From contig MFNH01000040.1 of NCBI GenBank assembly GCA_001781995.1, positions 38,556 to 72,688 of the forward strand: a DNA stretch of 34,133 nucleotides. Direction: 5' to 3'. Under the pieces are notes generated by a model. That model saw only the letters and a list, made by a program, of their open reading frames with translations. It searched no databases and was not told the origin of the DNA. Origin of the DNA: Candidatus Levybacteria bacterium RBG_16_35_11. Its GTDB lineage: Bacteria > Patescibacteriota > Microgenomatia > Levybacterales > UBA12049. Shown piece after piece: positions 17,478-26,939 of this stretch. The position numbers were made by a program, and so were the translations under genes. The first letter of the stretch is position 1, and every line of letters begins with the position of its first letter.

Positions 17478-17924
17478 ATGTTAATAGGACAATATGAAGC
17501 AAAAGTCGGAGCAAAATCAAGAATCGCACTACCTAAAAAATTTAGGGAAGTTCTTGGAGATAAGTTAATTATTACCTTAGGTTATGAAAACTCGCTCATT
17601 ATTGTCTCGGAAGAAAACTGGAAAGCCTTACTTGAAGGAACAGAAGGAAGACCGTTTATTCATTCCGAAGCAAGGGAGACCCAGCGATTTTTACTCGGAG
17701 GTGCAACAAATGTCGAACTTGACAGTAAAGGAAGGTTTATATTACCTGGTTATCTTAGAGAATTTGCGCAAATTGAAGATGAGGCAGTATTCTTAGGCTT
17801 GTCAAGATACGTTGAGCTTTGGGATAAGAAAAAATGGCTTGAATATAGGAAGAACCTTGAAAAAAACATTGATTCAATTTCCAAAAGATTAGTTGATAAA
17901 GAATTGGATAAGAAGAATAAATGA
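17478..17924 (+). CDS. mraZ: Transcriptional regulator MraZ
   Basis: 'LIGQYEAKVGAKSRIALPKKFREVLGDKLIIT' and 'VELDSKGRFILPGYLREFAQI' AbrB-like repeats; SD GGAGG; heads the dcw cluster. Confidence 0.95.
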   Translation: MLIGQYEAKVGAKSRIALPKKFREVLGDKLIITLGYENSLIIVSEENWKALLEGTEGRPFIHSEARETQRFLLGGATNVELDSKGRFILPGYLREFAQIEDEAVFLGLSRYVELWDKKKWLEYRKNLEKNIDSISKRLVDKELDKKNK

Positions 17925-18823
17925 TTGGTCAATTTCACACAACCGTTCTTTTAAAAGAGTCAATTGATTTTTTAAAAGTAAAAAGAGGGAATCGATATAT
18001 TGATGCAACACTTGGGGGAGGAGGACACACGAAAGCGATATTGGACAAAGGTGGAATTGTTTTGGGAATTGATACTGACCAAGAAGCATTAGATTTTGTA
18101 AAGGAAAGCTTAAAGTTTGAAATTCAAAGTTTAAAATTAACACTGGCTAGAGGAAATTTTAGAGACATAGATAAGATTGCACATTTAAATAATTTTAAAA
18201 ACGTTTCCGGTATTATATTTGACCTGGGAGTTTCATCTCATCAAATAAATTGCGCAAAAAGAGGTTTTAGTTTTTTAAGATCCGGTCCATTAGATATGAG
18301 AATGGACAAAACTAGTTCGATTAGGGCGATGGATCTTGTAAACGTTTTACAAAAGGGAGATTTATATGAAATATTTTCTAAATTGGGTCAAGAGCGTCGT
18401 TCTCGCTCCATTTCTGACTATATTGTTAAGTCCCGTAAAGTAAGAGCGATAAAAACGACGGATGAACTTGTAGATTTAATTCGGCAAGCTTTAAGAATTA
18501 AAAAAAAGAAGCTTTCATTGTTTGAAAGAACTTTAATAAGTCAAAAAGTTTTTCAGGCTTTAAGAATAGCAGTAAATAACGAGCTTGAGAATTTAAAAAT
18601 TGCACTGCCAAAAGCATTGGAATTATTAGGTTCTAAGGGTAGGTTGTTAGTGATTTCATTCCATTCATTAGAGGATGGGATTGTGAAAAGAACCTTTGCA
18701 CAGTTTGAGAAAGATAACAAAGGACGAATAATTACAAAAAAAGTAATTTTTCCAAAGATGGAAGAAATTATAAAAAACAAAAGAGCAAAAAGCGCAAAAC
18801 TAAGGGTATTTGAAAAAAATTAA
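17921..18823 (+). CDS. rsmH: 16S rRNA (cytosine-1402-N4)-methyltransferase
   Basis: 'HTTVLLKESIDFLKVKRGNRYIDATLGGGGHTKAIL', 'GIIFDLGVSSHQIN', 'RLLVISFHSLEDGIVKRTF'. Confidence 0.96.
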   Translation: MIGQFHTTVLLKESIDFLKVKRGNRYIDATLGGGGHTKAILDKGGIVLGIDTDQEALDFVKESLKFEIQSLKLTLARGNFRDIDKIAHLNNFKNVSGIIFDLGVSSHQINCAKRGFSFLRSGPLDMRMDKTSSIRAMDLVNVLQKGDLYEIFSKLGQERRSRSISDYIVKSRKVRAIKTTDELVDLIRQALRIKKKKLSLFERTLISQKVFQALRIAVNNELENLKIALPKALELLGSKGRLLVISFHSLEDGIVKRTFAQFEKDNKGRIITKKVIFPKMEEIIKNKRAKSAKLRVFEKN

Positions 18824-18824
18824 A

Positions 18825-19109
18825 ATGAAAAATCATAAAATCATACTATATATTCTAATTTTTACGGCACTATCATTAGGGTTGACTCGACTGATTATTT
18901 CAAACAACATGTCAACGTCTGGGACTGTTTTGGGGAAGGTTAGTGAGGAACTTTCTAAGTATCAAACGGAAAACCTTTTACTATCCGAGAAAGTTTTGAA
19001 TTTATCGTCCTTTCTAAACATTTCCAAAAAAGCGGATAAACTAGGTTTTCAACCTAAGAAAACCGCCTACTCAATAACCAGTGTCCTTCCAATTGCAGTC
19101 AAACCATGA
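18825..19109 (+). CDS. ftsL: FtsL-like single-pass division protein
   Basis: Position between rsmH and ftsI; N-terminal TM plus coiled coil; 'ADKLGFQPKK' end. Assigned mostly by synteny. Confidence 0.65.
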   Translation: MKNHKIILYILIFTALSLGLTRLIISNNMSTSGTVLGKVSEELSKYQTENLLLSEKVLNLSSFLNISKKADKLGFQPKKTAYSITSVLPIAVKP

Positions 19110-20785
19110 ATTGGCGCTATAAGCTTCTTCTAATATTTTTTTCTGCACTTTTTGGCTTAATAACTCTACGGTTATATTATTGGCAGATTGTTAGGGCCTC
19201 CGATCTTTCCAATATGGGGGAGATGCAATATGGGCAAATCGTTAAAATTCCAGCTAAAAGAGGAGAGATTAAAACACAGGATGGCTTCCCTATAGTTACA
19301 AATAAAGTATCTTATACTGTTTTTGTTAATCCAAAAGAGGTTAAAAACAAAAATGAGACAAGTGAGACCTTAGCTTCAACTCTCGGAATTGATGTCGCCT
19401 CGGTGAGCTCAAGTTTATCGCTAGACCTTTTCTGGGTTCCGATAGCAAAAGAGATAAACATTGATAAAAAAAACGAAATAGAAAAATTAAACATCAGGGG
19501 AATTGGTTTTGAACAGGGTTACTCAAGGTTGTATCCAGAAGCATCCATGGCAGCTCATCTATTAGGTTTCTTGGGAAAAGACGACAACGGAGAAGACAAG
19601 GGCTATTTTGGTTTGGAGGGTTACTATGATCGTTTACTTAGAGGTAAAGACGGCGAAGCAGTCCAAATACGAGATGCATTCGGAAAACCTATTTTAGCAA
19701 GCTTAAGTCAGGTTTCAGGACAAATTAACGGAAGCTCTCTCATATTAACTCTAGACCGATCAGTGCAGTTTCTGGTTGAAAATAAACTTAAGGAAGGAAT
19801 TGAAAAATACGGAGCATCTTCGGGGATGGTTGGAGTCATGAATCCCAAAACTGGGGAAATAATTGCCCTTGCCGCATTTCCTACGTTTGACCCTCAAAAA
19901 TTCTTTGAATACGAGGAGAAGCTTTACAAAAACCCTTTTATAACCGATTTATACGAACCAGGTTCTACTTTCAAGCCCCTTATTATGTCGGCGGCACTAA
20001 ACTCAAAAGTCGTAACCCCCGAGACAAAATGCAATATATGCTCGGGACCAATAACAATGGGAGGATATACAATCCATACCTGGAACGATAAATATTATAA
20101 CGACATAAATATGGTTGATGTAATAATGCATTCGGATAACACGGGAATGGTTTTTGTGGCGCAAAAACTGGGTTTGGATAAAGCATTGAGTTATCTGGGG
20201 AAATTTGGCATTGGAACTTTGACCGGGATAGATTTGCAAGGAGAAATTTCCTCTCCCTTAAAACCTAAGGAAAATTGGTATCAGGTGGATCTGGCAACGA
20301 TTGGCTTTGGGCAGGGAATATCGATTACGCCAATTGAGCTTCTTTCGTCTATCTCCTCAATTGCAAACGAAGGGAAAAGGATGGAGCCTCATGTCGTTTC
20401 TGCGGTTGAAGACCCAGAGGGTATGGTTAGCAAAATTTACCCAAAACAAGTTGATGCTCCGATTGACGCAAAAACAGCCAAAGTAATGACGGAAATAATG
20501 GTAAACGCGGTAAATAAAGGGGAAGCTAATTATGCCAGATTAAAAGACTATAGAATAGCAGGCAAAACCGGAACTGCCTCAATTCCAATTTTAGGACACT
20601 ACGACCCAAACCAAACAATAGCTTCATTTGTGGGTTTTGCTCCGGCGGAAAACCCAAAATTTGCCATGCTTGTTATATTTGATAGACCAACGGCTTCGAT
20701 TTATGGTGCGGAAACCGCTGCACCAGTTTTCTTCTCTATTGCAAAGGACCTTTTACTCTACTATGGAATTTCACCAAGTCGTTAG
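19106..20785 (+). CDS. ftsI: Penicillin-binding protein 2 / FtsI-type transpeptidase
   Basis: N-terminal TM, 'GSTFKPL' (SxxK), 'HSDNTGM' (SxN), 'AGKTGTAS' (KTG). Confidence 0.94.
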   Translation: MNWRYKLLLIFFSALFGLITLRLYYWQIVRASDLSNMGEMQYGQIVKIPAKRGEIKTQDGFPIVTNKVSYTVFVNPKEVKNKNETSETLASTLGIDVASVSSSLSLDLFWVPIAKEINIDKKNEIEKLNIRGIGFEQGYSRLYPEASMAAHLLGFLGKDDNGEDKGYFGLEGYYDRLLRGKDGEAVQIRDAFGKPILASLSQVSGQINGSSLILTLDRSVQFLVENKLKEGIEKYGASSGMVGVMNPKTGEIIALAAFPTFDPQKFFEYEEKLYKNPFITDLYEPGSTFKPLIMSAALNSKVVTPETKCNICSGPITMGGYTIHTWNDKYYNDINMVDVIMHSDNTGMVFVAQKLGLDKALSYLGKFGIGTLTGIDLQGEISSPLKPKENWYQVDLATIGFGQGISITPIELLSSISSIANEGKRMEPHVVSAVEDPEGMVSKIYPKQVDAPIDAKTAKVMTEIMVNAVNKGEANYARLKDYRIAGKTGTASIPILGHYDPNQTIASFVGFAPAENPKFAMLVIFDRPTASIYGAETAAPVFFSIAKDLLLYYGISPSR

Positions 20786-20807
20786 AATTAGAGTATAATA
20801 TGAGGCC

Positions 20808-22142
20808 ATGAGGAAGCAAAATAAACTATTTAAAAAATTCATTCTTTGGTATTTAAAAAAAGCTGCGAAAATACAAATCTTTAAAATAAAACCAAAAATA
20901 ATTGGAGTCGGAGGAAGTAGCGGAAAAACATCTCTTGCTAATTTTATCTTTTTAATTCTAAAAGAAAAATACAAAGCTTTGGAAACAAAAGGCAAAAACA
21001 GCGAAAGTGGAATCCCTTTAAGCATTTTGAAAATAAAAATGACAAACTATAAACCCCTGAATTGGTTTAAGGCTCTTTTAATAGCAAAGGCAAGAGTTCT
21101 ATTTGACTTTGAAAAGCTCGATTTCTTAGTTTGTGAAATGGGGATAGATAGTCCATTTGAACCAAAGAACATGAGTTATTTATTAAAAATTATTTCTCCT
21201 CAAATAGGAGTTTTAACAAATATATCTTTAGAACATAGTGAAAATTTTGATCCCTTAATTAAAGGTAACAAAGATAGAGAAAAAAAGATCTTAGACTTAA
21301 CTACAAGAGAGGAAATGTTACTTCTTTCCTCAATTAGTGAAGAAGGCACGGCCGTAATTAATCTAGATGACCAAATAATAAGTGATAATCAAAATCAAAT
21401 TTTGGCAAGAAAAATAACGGTTTCTAAGAAATTTAAAGACGCAAACTTTTATATAACAGGTATAAAAAGCAATCTTTTTGAATTTAAAGTAAATTTTACT
21501 TTTACCAACGAGAAATATTCTCTAGCTTTGAAAAATCCCTTACCCGATCACTATGCCTACTCTTTGGTTTTGGCAATAGCAGTTTGCTTTACCTGTGGTG
21601 TTTCTGTTGAACACTCAATTTCCATATTAAAGGAAAACTTCACACTTCCTCCCGGCAGATTTACAATCTTTAAAGGAATTAAAAACACAACCTTAATTGA
21701 TTCTTCATACAATTCATCCCTCTCTCCACTTAAAGATGCCCTTTCCCTTCTTAAGAAAATATCGGAAAATAGAAGAAAAGTTGCAATTTTAGGGGATATT
21801 AGAGAGCTTGGAACACAAACTAGAAATATTCATGAGAAAGTAGCTTTGGAAATAACGGAAAATTCCGATTTTGCAATTTTAATAGGACCTAATTTAAAAA
21901 ACTTTACCTCCCCAATTTTGGAAAGTAAGCAGTTTCCTTTTAAAAATTTTAATAATTTTAAGGAAGCTTCAGAATTTATTTTAAAGTCTATAAAAAATCA
22001 AGATATAATCTTGGTAAAAGGTTCGCAAAATACTCTTTTTTTGGAAAGAGTGGTTGAAATGCTTTTAAAAAACCCAGAAGATAAAGATAAACTATGTCGA
22101 AGAGGAGCCTTTTGGAATAGAAAAAGAGAGATGGGTCAATGA
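20808..22142 (+). CDS. murF: Mur ligase, MurF-like (lacks N-terminal substrate domain)
   Basis: 'IIGVGGSSGKTSLANFIF', 'DFLVCEMGIDSPFEPKNMSYLLKIISPQIGVLTNISLEHSENF', 'LIDSSYNSSLSPLKDAL'. Confidence 0.82.
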   Translation: MRKQNKLFKKFILWYLKKAAKIQIFKIKPKIIGVGGSSGKTSLANFIFLILKEKYKALETKGKNSESGIPLSILKIKMTNYKPLNWFKALLIAKARVLFDFEKLDFLVCEMGIDSPFEPKNMSYLLKIISPQIGVLTNISLEHSENFDPLIKGNKDREKKILDLTTREEMLLLSSISEEGTAVINLDDQIISDNQNQILARKITVSKKFKDANFYITGIKSNLFEFKVNFTFTNEKYSLALKNPLPDHYAYSLVLAIAVCFTCGVSVEHSISILKENFTLPPGRFTIFKGIKNTTLIDSSYNSSLSPLKDALSLLKKISENRRKVAILGDIRELGTQTRNIHEKVALEITENSDFAILIGPNLKNFTSPILESKQFPFKNFNNFKEASEFILKSIKNQDIILVKGSQNTLFLERVVEMLLKNPEDKDKLCRRGAFWNRKREMGQ

Positions 22143-23362
22143 TTCAAAAAATAAAAAATTATTATCACTTAGTAGTAGCTATACTTGCCAATCTTAGGTT
22201 TGGCTTTCCTTCCAAAAGGCTTACTGTAATTGGGGTGACCGGAACGGATGGAAAAACAACAACCGTAAACCTTATTTACCATATGTTAAATAAGTGTGGA
22301 TTTAATGCGTCTATGATATCTTCAGTAGGTGCCATTATAAATGGTAAAAGTTACAACGTTGGATTCCATGTTACAAATCCAACTTCCTGGAATCTTCAGA
22401 AATTTATAAAAATGATAAATAAAAAAAAGAAAGGAAATATATTGATCCTGGAAGTTACTTCCCACGCTTTGGATCAGTATAGAAATTGGGGAATAAATTT
22501 TAAGGTAGGGGTTATTACCAATATTAGCAGGGAACATTTGGATTATCATAAGACTTACGAAAATTATGTTAAGGCAAAAGCTAAATTACTAAAATTGTCA
22601 AAAGCAGCGGTGATTAACGCCGATGATCAATCATTTCCTATTTTGTCGAAAATGAAATTCAATAAGCTTATAACTTACGGTTTGAAGAATAATTCAGACG
22701 TAAATTTCGAAAATGTAAATTTACGACCGAGTCTACCTGGTAAGTTCAATGAGTATAATTTTCTGGCTGCAGTTTGTGCGGTTAAATTATTGGGTTTATC
22801 AACAGAGCAAATTAAAGAAGCAATCTTAGATTTTAAACTTCCTTTAGGAAGATTTCAGGAAATATATTCAAACAACTTTAAATACATTATTGACTTTGCT
22901 CATACACCAAACTCTTTTTTCCAATTACTTCAATCCTTGCGTCCAATGATAAAAGGCCGAATTATTCATGTTTTCGGATCAGCGGGAAAAAGAGATAAGG
23001 AAAAACGGCCTGAAATGGGAAAAATTTCATCCATGTTTTCAAATGTAATTGTTTTAACTGCGGAAGATCCAAGAAGCGAACCCATTGAAAAAATAAATTC
23101 CGATATTGAGAAAGGAATAAGTAATAAATTCAAGCTTTTAGATTACAAAAAATATTCAAAAGACAAAAAGATGAATATCTACTTTAAAATTAATAACAGG
23201 AAAGAGGCAATAAATTTTGCAGTTTCAATTGCCGAGAGGGAAGACCTTGTTCTTTCCACAGGCAAAGGACATGAAGAATCAATGAACTTAGGTCATGGCG
23301 AAGAGCAATGGAGCGAGTATAATGTTGCAATAAATGCAATTAAGAATCATGAAAAGAATTAA
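22139..23362 (+). CDS. murE: Mur ligase, MurE-like (lacks most of the N-terminal domain)
   Basis: 'TVIGVTGTDGKTTTVNLIYHML', 'EVTSHALDQYRNWGINFKVGVITNISREHLDYHKTYENYVKAK', 'EDPRSEP', 'TGKGHEES'. Confidence 0.87.
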   Translation: MIQKIKNYYHLVVAILANLRFGFPSKRLTVIGVTGTDGKTTTVNLIYHMLNKCGFNASMISSVGAIINGKSYNVGFHVTNPTSWNLQKFIKMINKKKKGNILILEVTSHALDQYRNWGINFKVGVITNISREHLDYHKTYENYVKAKAKLLKLSKAAVINADDQSFPILSKMKFNKLITYGLKNNSDVNFENVNLRPSLPGKFNEYNFLAAVCAVKLLGLSTEQIKEAILDFKLPLGRFQEIYSNNFKYIIDFAHTPNSFFQLLQSLRPMIKGRIIHVFGSAGKRDKEKRPEMGKISSMFSNVIVLTAEDPRSEPIEKINSDIEKGISNKFKLLDYKKYSKDKKMNIYFKINNRKEAINFAVSIAEREDLVLSTGKGHEESMNLGHGEEQWSEYNVAINAIKNHEKN

Positions 23363-24767
23363 AAAAGTACATTTTATTGGAATAAAAGGGGTAGGAATGA
23401 CTCCACTTGCGATAATTGCGAAACAGGCTGGCTTTTCTGTAACAGGATGCGATGTTTCTGAGGAATTTATAACAGATAAAATTCTAAAAGAAGCAAAAAT
23501 AGAACCTTTAGTTGGTTTTTCTTCGGACCATCTTAAAAAAATTGATCTTTTGATAACAACCGGGGCCCATGGCGGCTTTTCAAACCCTGAAGTAATTGAT
23601 GCAAGAGCCCATGCAATGCCCGTTTGGAGTCAAGGGCAGGCAGTGGGGGAATTTATGAAAGGGGAAATCTTTAATAGGAAATTTAAAGGTATATCGGTGG
23701 CCGGAAGCCATGGAAAGACAACAACTACAGGAATGATTGCAACAGTTTTAAAAGAAAATAACCTTGATCCTTCATACGTAATAGGAACATCTTTTCTACC
23801 ATCATTGGGTTTGCCCGGACATTTTGGCAAAGGTGATTTTTTTGTCGCGGAAGCCGATGAATATGCCACCGAAATAAAAAATGATAGAACTCCAAAATTT
23901 TTGTGGCAAAACCCAAACATTGCCGTTTTTACAAATTTAGATTTTGATCACCCTGATTTCTACAAGTCACTAGAGGAGGTAAAGATTGCTTTTTTAAAAT
24001 TTGCTAATAAGCTTAGTAAAAATTCAATTCTAGTCGCTAATGGCGATGATAGGGAAATACTGGATATCCTAAAAAATTATAATGGTAATTATGTAACTTT
24101 TGGTTTTTCAAAGAACAATGATTACATAATTAAAAACGTTACCTTAAAAGATACCCAGGCTTTTTTCTGGATAGAAGCAAAAGGGCAAAACCTTGGAGAG
24201 TTTGCTATACAAGTATCGGGAATGCATAACGCTTTCAATGCGTTATCTGCAATAGCTGTCTGCAACGAGATTGGATTATCCAGAGAGGCAATAAAGAAAG
24301 GACTTCTAAAATTTAGCGGAAGCAAACGAAGGTTTGAGTATGTTGGTGAAAGTAGGTTGGGTTTTAAAGTCTATGATGATTATGCCCATCATCCCACCGA
24401 GATTAAAGCAAGCTTGGGCTCGTTTAAAAAAATTTATCCAAAATTTAAAATAATTTGTATTTTCCAGCCACATATGACTTCTAGAACAAGAAAGTTAATT
24501 AAACATTTTTCAACCTCATTTATTGGCATTAATCAAGTAATAATATGCGATATTTATGCCTCCCAGCGGGAAGAGGATGGCCCTTCTTTTAGCTCAAAAG
24601 ATCTGGTTGATGCAGTTAATAAAGAATCTTCAAACGCAATCTTTTTACCTACACTTTCGGATGTGGTAGAATATGTCGATAAAAAACGATTTGGGAATGA
24701 TACTATTATAATAACGATGGGAGCAGGAGATGTTTATAAAATTGCGCCAAAATTAATTAATTTATGA
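23349..24767 (+). CDS. murC: UDP-N-acetylmuramate--L-alanine ligase
   Basis: 'KVHFIGIKGVGMTPLAIIAKQAGFSVTGCDVSE', 'GISVAGSHGKTTTTGMIATVL', 'YDDYAHHPTEIKASL'. ATG 23349 preferred. Confidence 0.92.
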   Translation: MKRIKKVHFIGIKGVGMTPLAIIAKQAGFSVTGCDVSEEFITDKILKEAKIEPLVGFSSDHLKKIDLLITTGAHGGFSNPEVIDARAHAMPVWSQGQAVGEFMKGEIFNRKFKGISVAGSHGKTTTTGMIATVLKENNLDPSYVIGTSFLPSLGLPGHFGKGDFFVAEADEYATEIKNDRTPKFLWQNPNIAVFTNLDFDHPDFYKSLEEVKIAFLKFANKLSKNSILVANGDDREILDILKNYNGNYVTFGFSKNNDYIIKNVTLKDTQAFFWIEAKGQNLGEFAIQVSGMHNAFNALSAIAVCNEIGLSREAIKKGLLKFSGSKRRFEYVGESRLGFKVYDDYAHHPTEIKASLGSFKKIYPKFKIICIFQPHMTSRTRKLIKHFSTSFIGINQVIICDIYASQREEDGPSFSSKDLVDAVNKESSNAIFLPTLSDVVEYVDKKRFGNDTIIITMGAGDVYKIAPKLINL

Positions 24768-26101
24768 AAGCAGATTTAGAAAAATTAATTATTAGAGGCA
24801 ATAAAAAGCTAAAAGGAGATGTTAATGTGTCCGGTTCTAAAAATGTGGCTCTAAAAGCATTGGTTGCCGCTTGTCTTACTGACCAAGAAGTCTACATTGA
24901 AAATATCCCCTTAATAACAGACTTTATTATTATGTCTGAAATAATTGGCGAATTAGGAGGACAGGTGCTTTTAAAGGATCATGCAATTTCTATAAAAATG
25001 AAAGAATTTAAAAAGGTAGTAATTCAATTGGATAAAGCAGCAGAAATAAGGACCTCTTTTATGTTCCTTGCTCCTCTTTTGGCAAGGATGGGAAAGGCAA
25101 TAATTCCAAATCCGGGGGGATGCCGTATAGGAGCAAGACCGATAGACCGGGTAGTCCACGGCTTATATCAAATGGGAGTTAGGGTTACTTACGACAGTAA
25201 AGATGGTTATTTTCATGCACAGGTTTCGGAAAAAGGATTATTAGCAACACGATATAAATTTTCTAAAAATACCCACACAGGAACAGAGACAATGATCCTT
25301 GCAGCGGTTTTGGCTAAGGGTAAAACAATACTAGAAAACGCAGCGGCAGAGCCAGAGGTTGACGAATTAATAGGATTATTGAATCGAATGGGAGCTAAAA
25401 TAAAAAGAACTGATATAAGGACAATAGAAATAATTGGCGTAAAAAAGTTAAAAGGAGCAAGATTTAAAATCATGCCAGATAGAAACGAAATTGTAACGTT
25501 TGCAGTTGCTGGAATAATAACAGAGGGAGACGTTTTTATAAAGAATATTAACAGAGTAGGAATATCTGAATTTTTAAATATGCTTAAAGAGGTGGGCGCT
25601 GGATTTGAGGAAAAGAAAAATGGAATAAGATTTTTCTATAAAGGGCCACTTAGAAAAAGTCAAGTCACAACAACTTTTTATCCTGGTTTTATGACAGATT
25701 GGCAGGGATCATGGGCGGTTTTAATGACAAAAGCAAAAGGGGAGTCAATAATTCATGAGACAATATATGAAAATAGATTCAATTACGTTCCGGAGCTTAG
25801 AAAAATGGGCGCAAAAATAAAATTATTTGCTCCAACCGTTACTGATCCCAGCGAAACATATAACTTTAATATCTTTGATGATAAAAAAATGCATGCTATT
25901 AAAGTAACAGGTCCGGTCTCATTGCATAACGCCGTTTTAAACGTTGCCGATTTAAGAGCCGGAGCGACTTTGGTTCTTGCAGCTCTTGCGGCCAGAGGAA
26001 CAAGCATTATTTTTGGTTTAGAGCATCTAGATAGAGGTTATGGAGAATTTTATCAGAGGCTAAAAAGCCTTGGAGCAGATATTTCAAGGGTTAAAGAATA
26101 A
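24764..26101 (+). CDS. murA: UDP-N-acetylglucosamine 1-carboxyvinyltransferase
   Basis: 'LIIRGNKKLKGDVNVSGSKNVALKALVAACLT', 'PNPGGCRIGARPIDRVVHGLYQMG', 'YPGFMTDWQ'. Confidence 0.95.
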   Translation: MKADLEKLIIRGNKKLKGDVNVSGSKNVALKALVAACLTDQEVYIENIPLITDFIIMSEIIGELGGQVLLKDHAISIKMKEFKKVVIQLDKAAEIRTSFMFLAPLLARMGKAIIPNPGGCRIGARPIDRVVHGLYQMGVRVTYDSKDGYFHAQVSEKGLLATRYKFSKNTHTGTETMILAAVLAKGKTILENAAAEPEVDELIGLLNRMGAKIKRTDIRTIEIIGVKKLKGARFKIMPDRNEIVTFAVAGIITEGDVFIKNINRVGISEFLNMLKEVGAGFEEKKNGIRFFYKGPLRKSQVTTTFYPGFMTDWQGSWAVLMTKAKGESIIHETIYENRFNYVPELRKMGAKIKLFAPTVTDPSETYNFNIFDDKKMHAIKVTGPVSLHNAVLNVADLRAGATLVLAALAARGTSIIFGLEHLDRGYGEFYQRLKSLGADISRVKE

Positions 26102-26127
26102 AACAAGTTTGTTTCTTACGAAATAAT

Positions 26128-26889
26128 ATGAGAAATAACCTAAAGCAATTAGGCGCAATAATTTTGGCGGCAGGAAAGGGAAAAAGGATGAACTCAAAAA
26201 AAATTAATAAGGTCGTTTTACACCTTGCCGATAAGCCTATGATTTTACATGCATACCACCTTTTAAAATCAGTTAAAATTGAAACGATTATAGTTGTTGT
26301 CGGTTTTGCAAAAGATTCCGTAATGAGATTCTTAGGAAAAGACGTCATTTATGCGGAGCAAAAAAAAAGGTTAGGAACAGCGCACGCAGTATCTGTTGCT
26401 CTAAGGAAAATTCCAGCACACATTAAGCATGTTTTGGTTTTAAATGGTGACGATTCAGCATTCTACAACAAAAAAACACTCCAAAAGTTAATAGCCTGGC
26501 ATTTTGAGTCCGGATCAGAATTAACCCTTCTAACCTTAGAAAAAGATGATCCATCTGGGTTAGGAAGGATTATTAGGGATAACGAGGGTAAAATTGCCGC
26601 GATTATAGAAGAAAAGGATGCTAACTCAAAACAGAGGAAAATTAAGGAAATAAATCCGGCGTGTTACTTATTTGAAGTTAATTTCTTAAAAAAATACTTA
26701 AAAAAGGTTGAAAAAAGTAAAGTAACAGGCGAATATTACTTGACAAGCCTAATTAGACTTGGGATTGAAAATAAGGCAAAAATTGAATCTCATAGAATGG
26801 GAAAGTATGTCTGGAGGGGAGTTAATACAGATGAGGAGCTTAAAGAGGCAGAATTCTTGTTTAATAACCGCAAAAACAGATATCTCTAA
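26128..26889 (+). CDS. NTP transferase resembling the GlmU uridylyltransferase domain only
   Basis: 'LGAIILAAGKGKRMNSKKINKVVLHLADKPMILH', 'GLGRIIRDNEGKIAAIIEEKDA', 'TGEYYLTSLI'; no left-handed beta-helix acetyltransferase domain. Confidence 0.82.
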   Translation: MRNNLKQLGAIILAAGKGKRMNSKKINKVVLHLADKPMILHAYHLLKSVKIETIIVVVGFAKDSVMRFLGKDVIYAEQKKRLGTAHAVSVALRKIPAHIKHVLVLNGDDSAFYNKKTLQKLIAWHFESGSELTLLTLEKDDPSGLGRIIRDNEGKIAAIIEEKDANSKQRKIKEINPACYLFEVNFLKKYLKKVEKSKVTGEYYLTSLIRLGIENKAKIESHRMGKYVWRGVNTDEELKEAEFLFNNRKNRYL

Positions 26890-26901
26890 GTAGCCTTCTT
26901 A

Positions 26902-26931
26902 TTGAATTAAGAAAGGTTTTGGTATTATAAT
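26902..26931 (+). promoter_or_regulatory. Promoter TTGAAT-18 nt-TATAAT before mraY
   Basis: -10 at 26926-26931, 8 nt before ATG 26940. Confidence 0.6.
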
Positions 26932-26939
26932 TAGAGCTC

